Shown here: in pieces, positions 57,004-64,000 of the stretch
How the letters are laid out: each line of letters opens with the position of its first letter
How positions within the stretch are numbered: position 1 is the first letter of the stretch
Source: Streptomyces atratus
GTDB lineage: Bacteria; Actinomycetota; Actinomycetes; Streptomycetales; Streptomycetaceae
Length of the DNA stretch: 64,000 bases
Reading direction: 5' to 3'
NCBI RefSeq assembly: GCF_014648655.1
Contig: NZ_BMRN01000030.1
Coordinates: forward strand, 26,695 to 90,694
Position numbers and translations under genes: made by a program
The notes under the pieces: generated by a model
Database searches by the model: none
Told to the model about the DNA's origin: nothing
Seen by the model: only the letters and a program-made list of their open reading frames with translations

Positions 57004-57633
57004 GTGCGCACCCACCTTCCCCCCGTACTCCAGCACCATCTGACCGCCTTGCGGATGCTGCTGGCGTTCACCGTGATCACCGGCATCGCCTATCCACTGC
57101 TCGTCACCGGCATCGCCCAGGCCGGTTTCTCCCACCAGGCCAACGGCTCCCTGCTGACGACGAACGGCACACCGGTGGCCTCCGGCCTGATCGGCCAGAA
57201 CTTCGCCCTGCCGAAGAAGAATCCCAACGACGCGAAGGAGCCGCTGCGCCCCGACCCCAAGTGGTTCCAGCCCCGCCCGTCCGCCGGCGGCTACGACCCC
57301 ACGATCTCCGGCGCCTCCAACCTGGGCCCGAACAACACCGACCTGATCAAGACCGTCAGGGACCGCCGTGCCGCCGTCGCCGCCTTCGACGGGGTCCCGC
57401 CCGTGTCCGTCCCCGCGGACGCCGTCACCGCCAGCGGCTCCGGGCTCGACCCGGCGATCTCCCCGGCGTACGCCTACGAACAGGTCGCCCGCGTCGCGAA
57501 GGCCCGCCGTCTCGACCCCGCCGAGGTCAAGAGGCTGGTCGCCCATCACGTCCAGGGACGTGTTCTCGGATTTCTGGGTCAGGAACGCGTCAATGTCGTC
57601 GAACTCAACCACGGTCTGGCCAGGCTGATGTGA
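57004..57633 (+). CDS. kdpC: K+-transporting ATPase subunit C
   Basis: 209 aa from GTG 57004 (AAGGCGG upstream). One N-terminal membrane helix (LLAFTVITGIAYPLLVTGIA) and an extracytoplasmic domain with SGASNLGPNNTDLIKTVRDR, PVSVPADAVTASGSGLDPAI and SPAYAYEQVARVAKARRL. It raises the K+/ATP affinity of the complex. Last gene of the operon, 34 bp after kdpB. Confidence 0.96.
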   Translation: MRTHLPPVLQHHLTALRMLLAFTVITGIAYPLLVTGIAQAGFSHQANGSLLTTNGTPVASGLIGQNFALPKKNPNDAKEPLRPDPKWFQPRPSAGGYDPTISGASNLGPNNTDLIKTVRDRRAAVAAFDGVPPVSVPADAVTASGSGLDPAISPAYAYEQVARVAKARRLDPAEVKRLVAHHVQGRVLGFLGQERVNVVELNHGLARLM

Positions 57634-57651
57634 CCAGAATGTGGGGGTTGT

Positions 57652-57741
57652 GTGCTGCTGGTGCCGTTCCTCGACCGGATGACCAAGGTGAACATGCAGA
57701 TCGTCACCACGCCCGTACCAGCGCAGGAGGGCATCACGCGG
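57652..57741 (+). pseudogene. SPFH/band-7 protein fragment
   Basis: Thirty codons read VLLVPFLDRMTKVNMQIVTT followed by PVPAQEGITR, matching the start of the SPFH domain of stomatin/prohibitin-like proteins (V-P-F-x-D-R-M-x-K-V-x-M-x-I). Sequence on either side does not continue the family. The remaining 57742-58035 has no gene. Confidence 0.65.
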
Positions 57742-58035
57742 CGCCTGTCGCCCACGCTCGGCGGTGGTGCCGAGGGGGCCGACAGGGGACCGAACAGCAG
57801 CTGCGCCACCGAATGCCGGGCCGGCGCTGCCGGGCTGACCGTGATGTCCGGCACAGCGCCGAATCGGGCCGTACGAGTAGCCGTCGTCAATCGCGCGTCA
57901 AGGGTCGGGTGTGCGGGATCAAGGGGCCGCTAACGGAGACCTCCGGCCCGTTAGGAGCGGGCATAGCGTCAGTCACTGGTATGCCCCGGCTTGCCGGTAG
58001 TCCGGGGTGATGTACCCGTCTCCATGAGGAGTGCC

Positions 58036-58464
58036 ATGAACGACAGCCAGCGTGCCGAGGACCCCGACCCCCTTCAATCGGACCGGACCGGAGCGTTGTT
58101 CGTTCCGGTCCGGCCGGGGCCCGCGGGCTACTGTGCCCGCCTCTTTCGTACGCCCCTTGGTGTCCGCACCGCAGTCGCCTTCACCAACGAGCGACGATTG
58201 ACCCTCACCCTGGGACAGCGGCAGATCTGGATCCGGCTCTCCGAGTCGGCTGTACGTGCCCTCGTCGCGCCCTTGGGGGTTGTCGGCCTCGTCGTCGACC
58301 CGCTACTCGCTGCCCCCGGGCCCAGTGCCTCACCCGCGGTGAAGTTCACCCGCCGTCCGGCCCCTGCGCCGCAGCGCGAGCACCGGCCGGACTGGGATCT
58401 GCGAGCGGTCGATGTTGTCCACGTGACCGGCACACAGTCGTTGTCTCCTGTATCAACCTCTTGA
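58036..58464 (+). CDS. SAV_915-type (SseB N-terminal-like) protein
   Basis: 142 aa from ATG 58036 (GAGGAG 5 nt upstream). Conserved segments: ALFVPVRPGPAGYCARLFRT, PLGVRTAVAFTNERRLTLTL, GQRQIWIRLSESAVRALVAP. This family is frequent in Streptomyces, often next to lysA-like genes in small clusters (SAV_915 type), and has no assigned biochemical role. The lysA fragment that follows 17 bp downstream is consistent with that association. Confidence 0.8.
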   Translation: MNDSQRAEDPDPLQSDRTGALFVPVRPGPAGYCARLFRTPLGVRTAVAFTNERRLTLTLGQRQIWIRLSESAVRALVAPLGVVGLVVDPLLAAPGPSASPAVKFTRRPAPAPQREHRPDWDLRAVDVVHVTGTQSLSPVSTS

Positions 58465-58481
58465 TCGGCTGAGGGAACACC

Positions 58482-58901
58482 ATGACCACAACACTGCCAG
58501 GACTGTCCGTTCCGGCGCCGGCACCGACCATGGCGCACGTAGCCCCCGTGCCGCCGAGCAACGCCGCAAGTCTGTCCGTCTGGCCCGCTTCGACGCGGCT
58601 CGCCTCCCGCGGCGATGTCGCGGTGGGAGTCGTCTCCCTCGCCGAGGTGGCCGAGCGGGTCGGTACCCCGGTCTATCTCCTCGACGAGGGCGAGGTGCGG
58701 GAACGCTGCCGCACCTACCTGCGGGCCTTCCCGGACACCGATGTCGTCTACGCGGCGAAGGCGCATCAGCTCGGCACCCGGCACCGCCCCGAGCCAGGCT
58801 GCCGTCTCGTGATCGGCGACCAGGCAGGGCAGGCAGCAGTGACACTCAGGGCGCGAGTGCCGGCGATGCGGCCTCCCATGCAAACCCGTCCGGGTCGGTG
58901 A
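58482..58901 (+). pseudogene. lysA: Diaminopimelate decarboxylase N-terminal fragment
   Basis: The first ~95 residues follow LysA-type decarboxylases: VWPASTRLASRGDVAVGVVS, LAEVAERVGTPVYLLDEGEV, FPDTDVVYAAKA with the PLP-binding lysine. After A-K-A (about 58767) the protein diverges completely and stops after another ~45 residues, against ~440 in the family. The 3' end overlaps the convergent VOC gene. It is a deletion remnant. Confidence 0.8.
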
Positions 58902-59478
58902 AAGGCCCGGCATCGCCACCGATCGTGATCCGGTGCGCTCCGGTGCCGTCGGGAGAGACACCGGCGTCCTTGGCAAGGGCACGGCGCCTGTACAGCGCCA
59001 GCTTGACGGGACTCGACTCGGCAGCGAACTCGACGTACATGCCGCCGAAGCTCTTCGCCACGGCGAAGCCTCGGCCGACGTAGAACCGCTTGCTCGCGGT
59101 CACGTCCGCGACCCCCAGCAGGAGCACGATCTCGTCGAACTGCCGGGTGGCCGGGCCGGTGTCCTTCTTCGCCGAGGTGGCGACCTTCCAGACCGTCCCG
59201 TCCGGGGCTTGTACGACGCCGCCGTAGCCCCAGAGCGACTTCGCGGCAGGCTTCAGCGGCGTGGCGCCGGCGTCGAGGGCGGCGTCGATGAGGCCGTTGA
59301 CGGTGGCCGGCCGGGACACCGTGAGCGACAGCGTGAACCCGCGGAAGCCGGTCGTCGGTGCCTGCGAGGCCCGCAGGCGCACCTGTGTGTCCAAACCGAA
59401 GGCGGTGGTGTAGAAGTGGTTGGCGGCAGTGGGGTCGGCCACGTCGAGGGTGACGGATTCGATGGATGCCATGGCCAT
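58846..59478 (-). CDS. Two-domain VOC superfamily protein
   Basis: 210 aa from ATG 59478, which shares its first base with the AraC stop (TGATG), indicating coupling. Two VOC half-modules: IESVTLDVADPTAANHFYTT to GVVQAPDGTVWKVATSAKKD, and FDEIVLLLGVADVTASKRFY to GGDAGPFTDPDGFAWEAASP. The F-T-D-P-D-G-F-A-W end is the usual metal-Glu/Asp strand. Substrate unknown; related proteins are annotated as glyoxalase-like. Likely regulated by the coupled AraC. Confidence 0.9.
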   Translation of the reverse strand: MAMASIESVTLDVADPTAANHFYTTAFGLDTQVRLRASQAPTTGFRGFTLSLTVSRPATVNGLIDAALDAGATPLKPAAKSLWGYGGVVQAPDGTVWKVATSAKKDTGPATRQFDEIVLLLGVADVTASKRFYVGRGFAVAKSFGGMYVEFAAESSPVKLALYRRRALAKDAGVSPDGTGAHRITIGGDAGPFTDPDGFAWEAASPALAP

Positions 59479-59942
59479 CACGCTAGTTGCGGCTCGGCGA
59501 CCGGCGCTTCTTGATTCCTGACCGGTCTTGTCACTTGTTTTGCCACACACGGTGGTATCCCCGCCGCAGCGCCCGTCGCGCGGCGCCGGTAGTCGCTGGG
59601 CGGCATGCCGACCAGCTCGGTGAAACGGGTGCTGAAGGTACCCAGGGATGAGCAGCCGACCGCGAAGCAGACCTCGGTGACGCTGAGGTCGCCACGACGC
59701 AGCAGCGCCGTCGCGCGCTCGATACGGCGCGTCATAAGGTACGAGTACGGCGACTCGCCGTAGGCCAGCCGGAACTGGCGGCTGAGGTGGCCGGCGGACA
59801 TGTTCACGCCGCGGGCGAGCGCCTCTACGTTCAGCGGCTGCGCGTACTCCCGGTCGATCCGGTCGCGGACGCGGCGCAGTCGCGCGAGGTCGCTCAGGCG
59901 CTGCGCCGTGGTGCGTGCGCGCCCCCACGAGGGGTGACACAT
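59478..59942 (-). CDS. AraC family regulator
   Basis: 154 aa from ATG 59942 (AAAGGAG 7 nt upstream). HTH units: QPLNVEALARGVNMSAGHLS and SVTEVCFAVGCSSLGTFSTR, ending ELVGMPPSDYRRRATG. There is only a short N-terminal region, so it is an HTH-only AraC like the one at 39770. Coupled to the downstream VOC gene. A longer in-frame extension (to 60056) lies within UvrA-like remnant sequence and is not used. Confidence 0.92.
   Translation of the reverse strand: MCHPSWGRARTTAQRLSDLARLRRVRDRIDREYAQPLNVEALARGVNMSAGHLSRQFRLAYGESPYSYLMTRRIERATALLRRGDLSVTEVCFAVGCSSLGTFSTRFTELVGMPPSDYRRRATGAAAGIPPCVAKQVTRPVRNQEAPVAEPQLA
59489..59572 (+). repeat. Direct repeat copy A (AraC 3' end)
   Basis: About 84 bp closely matching 60718-60801, including the shared core TGTTTTGCCACACACGGT. 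Copy A covers the coding end of the AraC gene. Confidence 0.7.
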
Positions 59943-59949
59943 GAGAGAA

Positions 59950-60267
59950 CTCCTTTTCATCGATGCCCACGAGCACCTGGGCTGCATGCCGGGGCAGGCG
60001 GCGAGGTACTCGAGGGCGATGACCGGCTTGCCGGAGTCGACGAGCCGGTCGAGCAACTGCTCGACGTCGGTGGGATGGAGGCCAGTGGTCGGCTCGGCGG
60101 GGATGTGGACGCCGCCCTTGTGGGCGGCCGGCGTGCGCGCCTCGGCCTCGGCGGCCGACCGCGAGCACCTGTGCGATGGTGCGGTCGCCGAGGGGGTGGT
60201 CGAGGACAGCGGCCCTGAAGCGCCGGCCGCCGCATTCTTCGCAGGTGATCGCGACGCCGGCCATCAT
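59950..60267 (-). pseudogene. UvrA-like ATPase fragment
   Basis: Pieces of a UvrA-type protein in two frames: GVAITCEECGGRRFRAAVLD with the C-x-x-C zinc site, and AEPTTGLHPTDVEQLLDRLV followed by DSGKPVIALEYLA, the D-loop region after Walker B. The signature and most of the ATPase are missing. The fragment lies between two VOC genes and supplies the region upstream of AraC. Confidence 0.75.
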
Positions 60268-60290
60268 GGCCGAATCGATGACCGGACGGC

Positions 60291-60701
60291 TCAGCGAAGC
60301 TCCTGGATGCGGACCAGGTTGCCCGCGGGATCGCGGAAGGCGCAGTCGCGGATGCCGTACGGCTGCTCGGTCGGCTCCTGGACGACCTCGGCGTCGCCGG
60401 CCTGCAGCTTCTCGAAAGTGCTGTCGAGGTCCCGGGTGGCCAGCAGGATCCAGCCGTAGGTGCCCTTGGCCATCATCTCGGCGATGATGCGGCGCTCGTC
60501 CTCGGTGACCCCGGGGTCGGCGGCCGGCGGCGCCAGGAGGATGGACGTGCCGGGCTGGCCGGCGGGGCCGACCGTGATCCAGCGCATCTTGCCCTGTCCG
60601 ACGTCGCTGCGGACCTCGAAGCCGAGGGCGTCGCGGTAGAAGGCCAGGGATGCGTCCGGGTCGTCGTGCGGGAGGAAACTCGTGTGAATGGTGATGTCCA
60701 T
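60291..60701 (-). CDS. VOC superfamily protein
   Basis: 136 aa. VOC pattern: IHTSFLPHDDPDASLAFYRD, ALGFEVRSDVGQGKMRWITV, WILLATRDLDSTFEKLQAGD, and YGIRDCAFRDPAGNLVRIQE. It resembles the VOC protein at 40229 in its Y-G-x-R-D-C-A-F-R-D-P end. Upstream lies a duplicated copy of the AraC 3' end (60718-60801), so its original regulator gene was probably lost. Confidence 0.9.
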   Translation of the reverse strand: MDITIHTSFLPHDDPDASLAFYRDALGFEVRSDVGQGKMRWITVGPAGQPGTSILLAPPAADPGVTEDERRIIAEMMAKGTYGWILLATRDLDSTFEKLQAGDAEVVQEPTEQPYGIRDCAFRDPAGNLVRIQELR

Positions 60702-60717
60702 GACGGTCAGACTAGGT

Positions 60718-60801
60718 GCGGCTTCGTGACCCGCGCTTCTCGATTCCTGACCGATCCGGCCACCTGTTTTGCCACACACGGTCGCATCCCCGCCGTCGCG
60801 C
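60718..60801 (+). repeat. Direct repeat copy B (AraC 3' remnant)
   Basis: Second copy of the 59489-59572 segment, with scattered substitutions. No complete AraC gene is attached, so it is the leftover of a duplicated AraC-VOC unit. Confidence 0.7.
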
Positions 60802-61266
60802 GCGGGCCGCGGCGACATGCGCGGTGAAGGCCGTCGGAACACGCATCTCGGATGCGCTGGCTTTGTTCACGAGAACGGGTTCTGGCTCACTTTCCGTTTG
60901 CGCCGTGAGGCGCTGTTGGTTCGCGTGGAGGTGGAAGACCGTGCGCCAACCCGTTGTCGCAGCAGTGGGGTTGTAGCTGAGGGCAGCCTGATCCGGGTGA
61001 TGCCGGGGAGGGTGAGAGCGGCCCTGACAAAGCCGGGACGTGTGTGGTACTGCCAGATGGGGCGGGTCCGGCAAGCGTAGGAGTTGTCAGTCCACCCGAA
61101 AGGATGACCTGCATACGCACCGCTTCCGGCCCAGATCCGCCAGGTTCGAGCCGGAGGCACCTTAGGAGAGCTCCGTGCCGACCCTCTTGCCGGGGTGAGC
61201 GCGCGGGCCGCCGTGCCGGGGCTGGGCGCTTTGCGGCGGGGCCCGGGAGGCTGTCTGACTTGCTTT
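60802..61266. other. Stretch without a recognisable gene
   Basis: About 460 bp. No frame with a domain was recognised. The sequence is less GC-rich than average. Confidence 0.35.
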
Positions 61267-62943
61267 TCAGACGGACGGGTTGTCCTGGTAGGTGAACGAG
61301 TTCCAGGAGGTGCTGCCGCCGGCGGTGGTGACCGAGATGGTGATGTTCTGGCCTGCCGATTGTGGTGGGGCGATGGCGCTGATCTGGGTGTCGGAGATGA
61401 CGGAGAAGTCGGCGGGGACGTTCTCGAAGGTGACCTGTTGCGTGGTGGCGAGTCGGATGCCCGTGAGCGTTACGGAGGTACCGCCGCTGGTCGATGCGGT
61501 GTTGGGGGTGACGTTGGTGATGGTCGGCTGGGGCCAGTAGGTGTAATCGGGGCCGGCCGCAATTCCACCGGGGGTGGTCACGGTGACCGGGACGGTGCCC
61601 GGGTTCTGGGCGAAGGCGACGGTGACGGTGAGCTGGGTGTCCGTGGCGGACTGGATGGCGGCGGGGTTGGGGCCGAAGGAGGCGGAGATCGCGCCGGCGA
61701 GGTTGAAGCCGGTGATGACGGCGGTGTTGCCGCCGTCGGAGGGGCCTTCGGTGGGGCTGACGTCATTGACCTGGGGGGCTGGGAAGTAGATGAAGTCCCC
61801 CAGGAAGCCGGTGCCGCCGGGGGTGGTGACCGTCACGGGGACCGCTCCGGCCCCGGCAGGGTTGACGACGGTGATCGAGGTCGCGGTGCTGGTAAGGATG
61901 GTGGCGCTGGCGGTGCCGAAGTGGACGGCGGTGGCGTTGGCGAGGTTGTGGCCGTTGATGGTCACGATGGTGCCGCCTGCGGTGCTTCCCTCGTTGGGGA
62001 TCAGGGTCAGCGGGATGACGCTGAGTGTGCCTGCGTCGGTGTTGGTCACGTAGAGGCGGGAGTCGTCCGGGGTGACGGCGACGCCGGTTGGGCCTTCCCC
62101 GACGCGCAGGTTCCCGGCGAGCGTATTGGTGGCGGCGTCGATCACGCTGACGGTGTTGGAGCCGTAGTTCGCCACGTAGACGTGGGCGCCGTTCTGGCTG
62201 ACGGTTACGAAACGCGGCTGGTCCCCCACCACAATGCTGCCGGTAATGGTGTTCGTCGCGATGTCGACCACGGCGACGGTGTCGCTGCCATCATTGCTGA
62301 CGTAGCCGTGGGCGCCGTCCGGGGTGATCCCCACAACAGCGGGTCCGTTGAGCCCGGTGATGGTGGTGGCAACGGTGTTGGTGGCGGTGTCGATCACGCT
62401 GATGGTGTTGCTGGCGAGGTTACCCACGTAGACATGGGCGCCGTCCGGAGTGACTGTCACACCGGTCGGCCCATTGCCCACCGCGATGGTCGCGATGACG
62501 GTGTTGGTGGCGGTGTCGATCACACTGACCGTGCTCGCGTTCTGGTTCGCCACATAGACGCGGGCCCCGTCCGGGGTGACCGAAACGCCCGTGGCTCCCG
62601 CCCCTACCGTGATGCTTGCGGTGACGGTGTTCGTCGCTGTGTCGATCACGCTGAGCAGTGCAGCGTCGGCCACGCTCACGTAGACGTGGGCCCCGTCAGG
62701 TGCGATCGCCACGAGCGTGGGCCCCGCGCCTGTGGCGATGGTTGCGGTGACGGTGTTGGTGGCGGTGTCGATCACGCTGACCGCGTTCGACGACCTGTTG
62801 GCCACATAGGCGCGCGTCCCGCCGGGCGTGAGAGCCACCCCCAGGGGATTGCCACCAACAGGAATCACGGCGGCGAAGGACGCGGTCAGTGAGAGACGCG
62901 TCTCACTTTGCGGAATTGAGCGGACATCGGTCAGGACAGACAT
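61267..62943 (-). CDS. YVTN beta-propeller and IPT/TIG domain protein
   Basis: 558 aa from ATG 62943 (AAGGGG 6 nt upstream). Residues ~25-325 hold seven ~42-aa YVTN repeats (VYVANQNASTVSVIDTATNT is typical), enough for one seven-bladed propeller. Three IPT/TIG immunoglobulin-like domains follow, beginning at IPNEGSTAGGTIVTINGHNL, VSPTEGPSDGGNTAVITGF and VTPNTASTSGGTSVTLTGI. No signal peptide, sorting signal or membrane anchor is visible, which is odd for domains usually found on cell surfaces. The repeats are also strongly conserved at DNA level, implying recent expansion. Function unknown; an adhesion or carbohydrate-binding role is possible. Confidence 0.85.
   Translation of the reverse strand: MSVLTDVRSIPQSETRLSLTASFAAVIPVGGNPLGVALTPGGTRAYVANRSSNAVSVIDTATNTVTATIATGAGPTLVAIAPDGAHVYVSVADAALLSVIDTATNTVTASITVGAGATGVSVTPDGARVYVANQNASTVSVIDTATNTVIATIAVGNGPTGVTVTPDGAHVYVGNLASNTISVIDTATNTVATTITGLNGPAVVGITPDGAHGYVSNDGSDTVAVVDIATNTITGSIVVGDQPRFVTVSQNGAHVYVANYGSNTVSVIDAATNTLAGNLRVGEGPTGVAVTPDDSRLYVTNTDAGTLSVIPLTLIPNEGSTAGGTIVTINGHNLANATAVHFGTASATILTSTATSITVVNPAGAGAVPVTVTTPGGTGFLGDFIYFPAPQVNDVSPTEGPSDGGNTAVITGFNLAGAISASFGPNPAAIQSATDTQLTVTVAFAQNPGTVPVTVTTPGGIAAGPDYTYWPQPTITNVTPNTASTSGGTSVTLTGIRLATTQQVTFENVPADFSVISDTQISAIAPPQSAGQNITISVTTAGGSTSWNSFTYQDNPSV
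62250..62870 (-). repeat. 126-bp tandem coding repeats (YVTN blades)
   Basis: Within the propeller gene a segment including GGTGTCGATCAC recurs about every 126-129 bp (near 62386, 62514, 62640, 62767) with few changes. The period equals the 42-residue blade. Confidence 0.75.
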
Positions 62944-63462
62944 GGCATACCCCTTGTTCGCGAAGCGGGATGCCGCCCATGTCTCGCGCAGGCGAGAGCC
63001 GCATCGCCGCGTAATCGGACGATAGAGACCAACTCGCCTTTGGGCCGGAGACGATGAGTCAATTCAGAATTACCCTGATAACCAAGGCTTTCAACACATA
63101 CTCCCAAAGTGTGATCATCGGTCAAATGGTTTGAGGGTCATCAGGTGTACATGCAGGCGCCTGGGGTGGTGGTGCCGTCAGGGACGAGTGGATCACGCGG
63201 TTGGCCAGGACCCGGTCGTAGGCATCGCTGCCGCAGGCGCTGTGGCTGTGCGTGCTGCTCACCGCTGTGATCGGCTGGGACCTCTCGCCGGCTGTCCCCG
63301 TCGCCATCACGATATGGGCCGGATGGCTCCGGGGGGCTTTTGGGCATGTGGGCCGGATCGAAGACAACTTCAAGGTGACGGCCAGCCACCGCCCCGCTGA
63401 GCAGGTCCGAACCGCGGTGCCGGGATTGCTCCCGGTCCGTTTCTCCGGACCTCTCGCTGAGT
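62944..63462. other. Intergenic, possible remnant coding segment
   Basis: About 520 bp. The promoter of the YVTN gene should lie in the AT-richer 63050-63130. A plus-strand frame near 63222-63464 encodes a hydrophobic piece (LWLCVLLTAVIGWDLSPAVP) without start or family. A small hairpin (GGTCCG 63434-63439 with CGGACC 63446-63451) lies close to the intron end. Confidence 0.35.
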
Positions 63463-63520
63463 GAAGTAGGCCGCCGACGAGGTGCCCGTGGTTCGGGTCC
63501 TTTTCCGACGCCCCCTTCCC

Positions 63521-63554
63521 GAACCGGACTGGCCAGTTTCCCGGCATCCGGCTC
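63521..63554 (-). ncRNA. Group II intron domain V
   Basis: Exactly 34 nt on the minus strand. The sequence opens GAGCCGGA with the catalytic AGC triad, has a GAAA tetraloop after GCCGG, and closes UCCGGUUC. An 8-bp lower helix (one G-U), a bulge near C-A, and a 5-bp upper helix can be paired. This is the catalytic core element of group II introns. Confidence 0.85.
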
Positions 63555-63562
63555 TCCAGTGA

Positions 63563-64000
63563 TCATTTCCGTGATGGTGCGGTGCCCCGTCCGGCATGGA
63601 TGTCCTCGTGGCAGCGGCGGCAGATCACCAGGGTCTTTCGCCGTCGTTTCGCCATGAGGTGCACCCATGCGGGCTTGTCCCGACGTCCGGGCTGGTTGAG
63701 GTCGGCGAGCTTGCGGACGTGGTGGACCTCAAGGTTCGTCCGGGCTTCGCAGATCTCGCAGCACTCGGCGAGGAGCCGGTGGATCAGCTCGTTTCGCTTC
63801 ATGCTGGCCATGACAGGCCGTTGGTCGGTGAGGACTGCCGTGCGCTGTCGCTTGAGCGGGATCCCGCCGAAGCGGGCAACCAGCGGCTTCCTTCCTCGGT
63901 CGCGTGGGACGGTGACGGTCAGACAGGTTCGCGGTCCTTCAGGTGTCTCGACGGTGCTCTTGTACTTCCGAGCCATCTTCGTGACCGTCGACCGGTGCTT
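63563..64000 (-). CDS. ltrA: Group II intron reverse transcriptase/maturase, C-terminal part
   Basis: The frame is open to the window edge, so the N-terminal RT domain is outside. The visible ~145 residues show the maturase end VARFGGIPLKRQRTAVLTDQ and an HNH-like zinc endonuclease module: CEICEARTNLEVHHVRKLAD and TLVICRRCHEDIHAGR (C-x-x-C ... H-H ... C-x-x-C-H-x-x-I-H). Such proteins splice the intron and copy it into new DNA sites. Confidence 0.9.
   Translation of the reverse strand, partial: KHRSTVTKMARKYKSTVETPEGPRTCLTVTVPRDRGRKPLVARFGGIPLKRQRTAVLTDQRPVMASMKRNELIHRLLAECCEICEARTNLEVHHVRKLADLNQPGRRDKPAWVHLMAKRRRKTLVICRRCHEDIHAGRGTAPSRK

Larger units (their letters stand above)
63463..64000 (-). 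mobile_element. Group II intron, 3' part (continues beyond window)
   Basis: The minus strand carries the end of an intron-encoded reverse transcriptase followed after 8 nt by a textbook domain V and then a plausible domain VI region ending around 63463-63470 (exact 3' splice site not determined). The 5' part of the intron lies outside the window. Confidence 0.75.

Noticed and set aside
62250..62870. Regularly spaced DNA repeats that could suggest a CRISPR or satellite array
   Set aside because: The period is 126-129 bp and in frame, corresponding to 42-residue YVTN blades; there are no short repeats with unique spacers.
63434..63451. Hairpin near the intron end as a terminator for a plus-strand gene
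   Set aside because: No supported plus-strand gene ends there; it is mentioned only as a possible intron target.

Overview
The window is high-GC actinobacterial DNA and almost certainly from a Streptomyces species. The reasons are strong GC bias at third codon positions, frequent GTG/TTG starts, and several families that are typical of or common in streptomycetes (GPP34, SAV_915-type, DUF5988, DUF6381, a secreted PGRP amidase, an AA10 LPMO). Gene density is low for Streptomyces. At least a dozen genes are broken or reduced to fragments, and there are remnants of three transposase or recombinase types plus the 3' part of a group II intron. This looks like an accessory or arm region of the chromosome that has been decaying and rearranging.

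Layout. 1-2.9 kb: end of a DinB/DUF664 gene, a serine-hydrolase/MarR chimera, a divergent PadR/NTF2-like pair with a palindromic operator, and a DUF1348 protein. 3.2-11.3 kb: sparse; a broken LPMO, a small secreted Gly/Asn-rich protein, GPP34, a PGRP amidase, DUF5988, an ISL3 scrap, a MORN-type protein and long stretches without genes. 11.4-12.3 kb: a secreted TNT (NAD+ glycohydrolase-type) toxin with an overlapping small gene that is a good candidate immunity protein. 12.6-13.7 kb: divergent ohrR/ohr peroxide module with operator. 13.9-15 kb: a transposase scrap joined to a truncated glycosyltransferase.

15.2-22.5 kb: the most coherent accessory unit, a five-gene operon with overlapping or closely spaced genes. 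It encodes a SWIM-like Cys/His protein, an unknown 462-aa protein, a VWA protein, a MoxR-type AAA+ ATPase and a 931-aa DUF5682 protein. It resembles the uncharacterised E. coli yehLMPQ set and the MoxR-VWA modules proposed to act as NTP-dependent conflict or chaperone systems.

22.8-31.6 kb: a PBP2-type transpeptidase, an HIT protein, an aldo/keto reductase remnant, an EamA exporter divergent from a LysR regulator, an APC permease and a stand-alone cytochrome b (qcrB-like). 31.6-33.7 kb: ctaF and ctaD copies, convergent with qcrB. 34-36.9 kb: a 5'-truncated M4 metalloprotease and a DUF6381 protein. 37.4-43.7 kb: GntR, MFS exporter, AraC/VOC pair, MFS remnant, acetyltransferase-TetR-DUF1349 operon behind a 37-bp palindrome, and a cold-shock gene with leader hairpin and terminator. 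44 kb: an unusual tRNA gene next to a serine-recombinase remnant.

45-49.7 kb: a secreted/membrane metallophosphoesterase-PQQ propeller protein followed by a Ni/Co-type efflux protein. 50.3-57.6 kb: a potassium uptake locus, kdpD-like gene, a 27-aa membrane peptide, then kdpF-A-B-C; the KdpD lacks the phospho-acceptor histidine and no kdpE is present. 57.6-60.9 kb: fragments of an SPFH protein, lysA and a UvrA-like gene, mixed with intact SAV_915-type, VOC and AraC genes and a duplicated segment. 61.3-62.9 kb: a YVTN-propeller/IPT-TIG protein. 63.5-64 kb: group II intron end with domain V and the C-terminus of its reverse transcriptase, running off the window.
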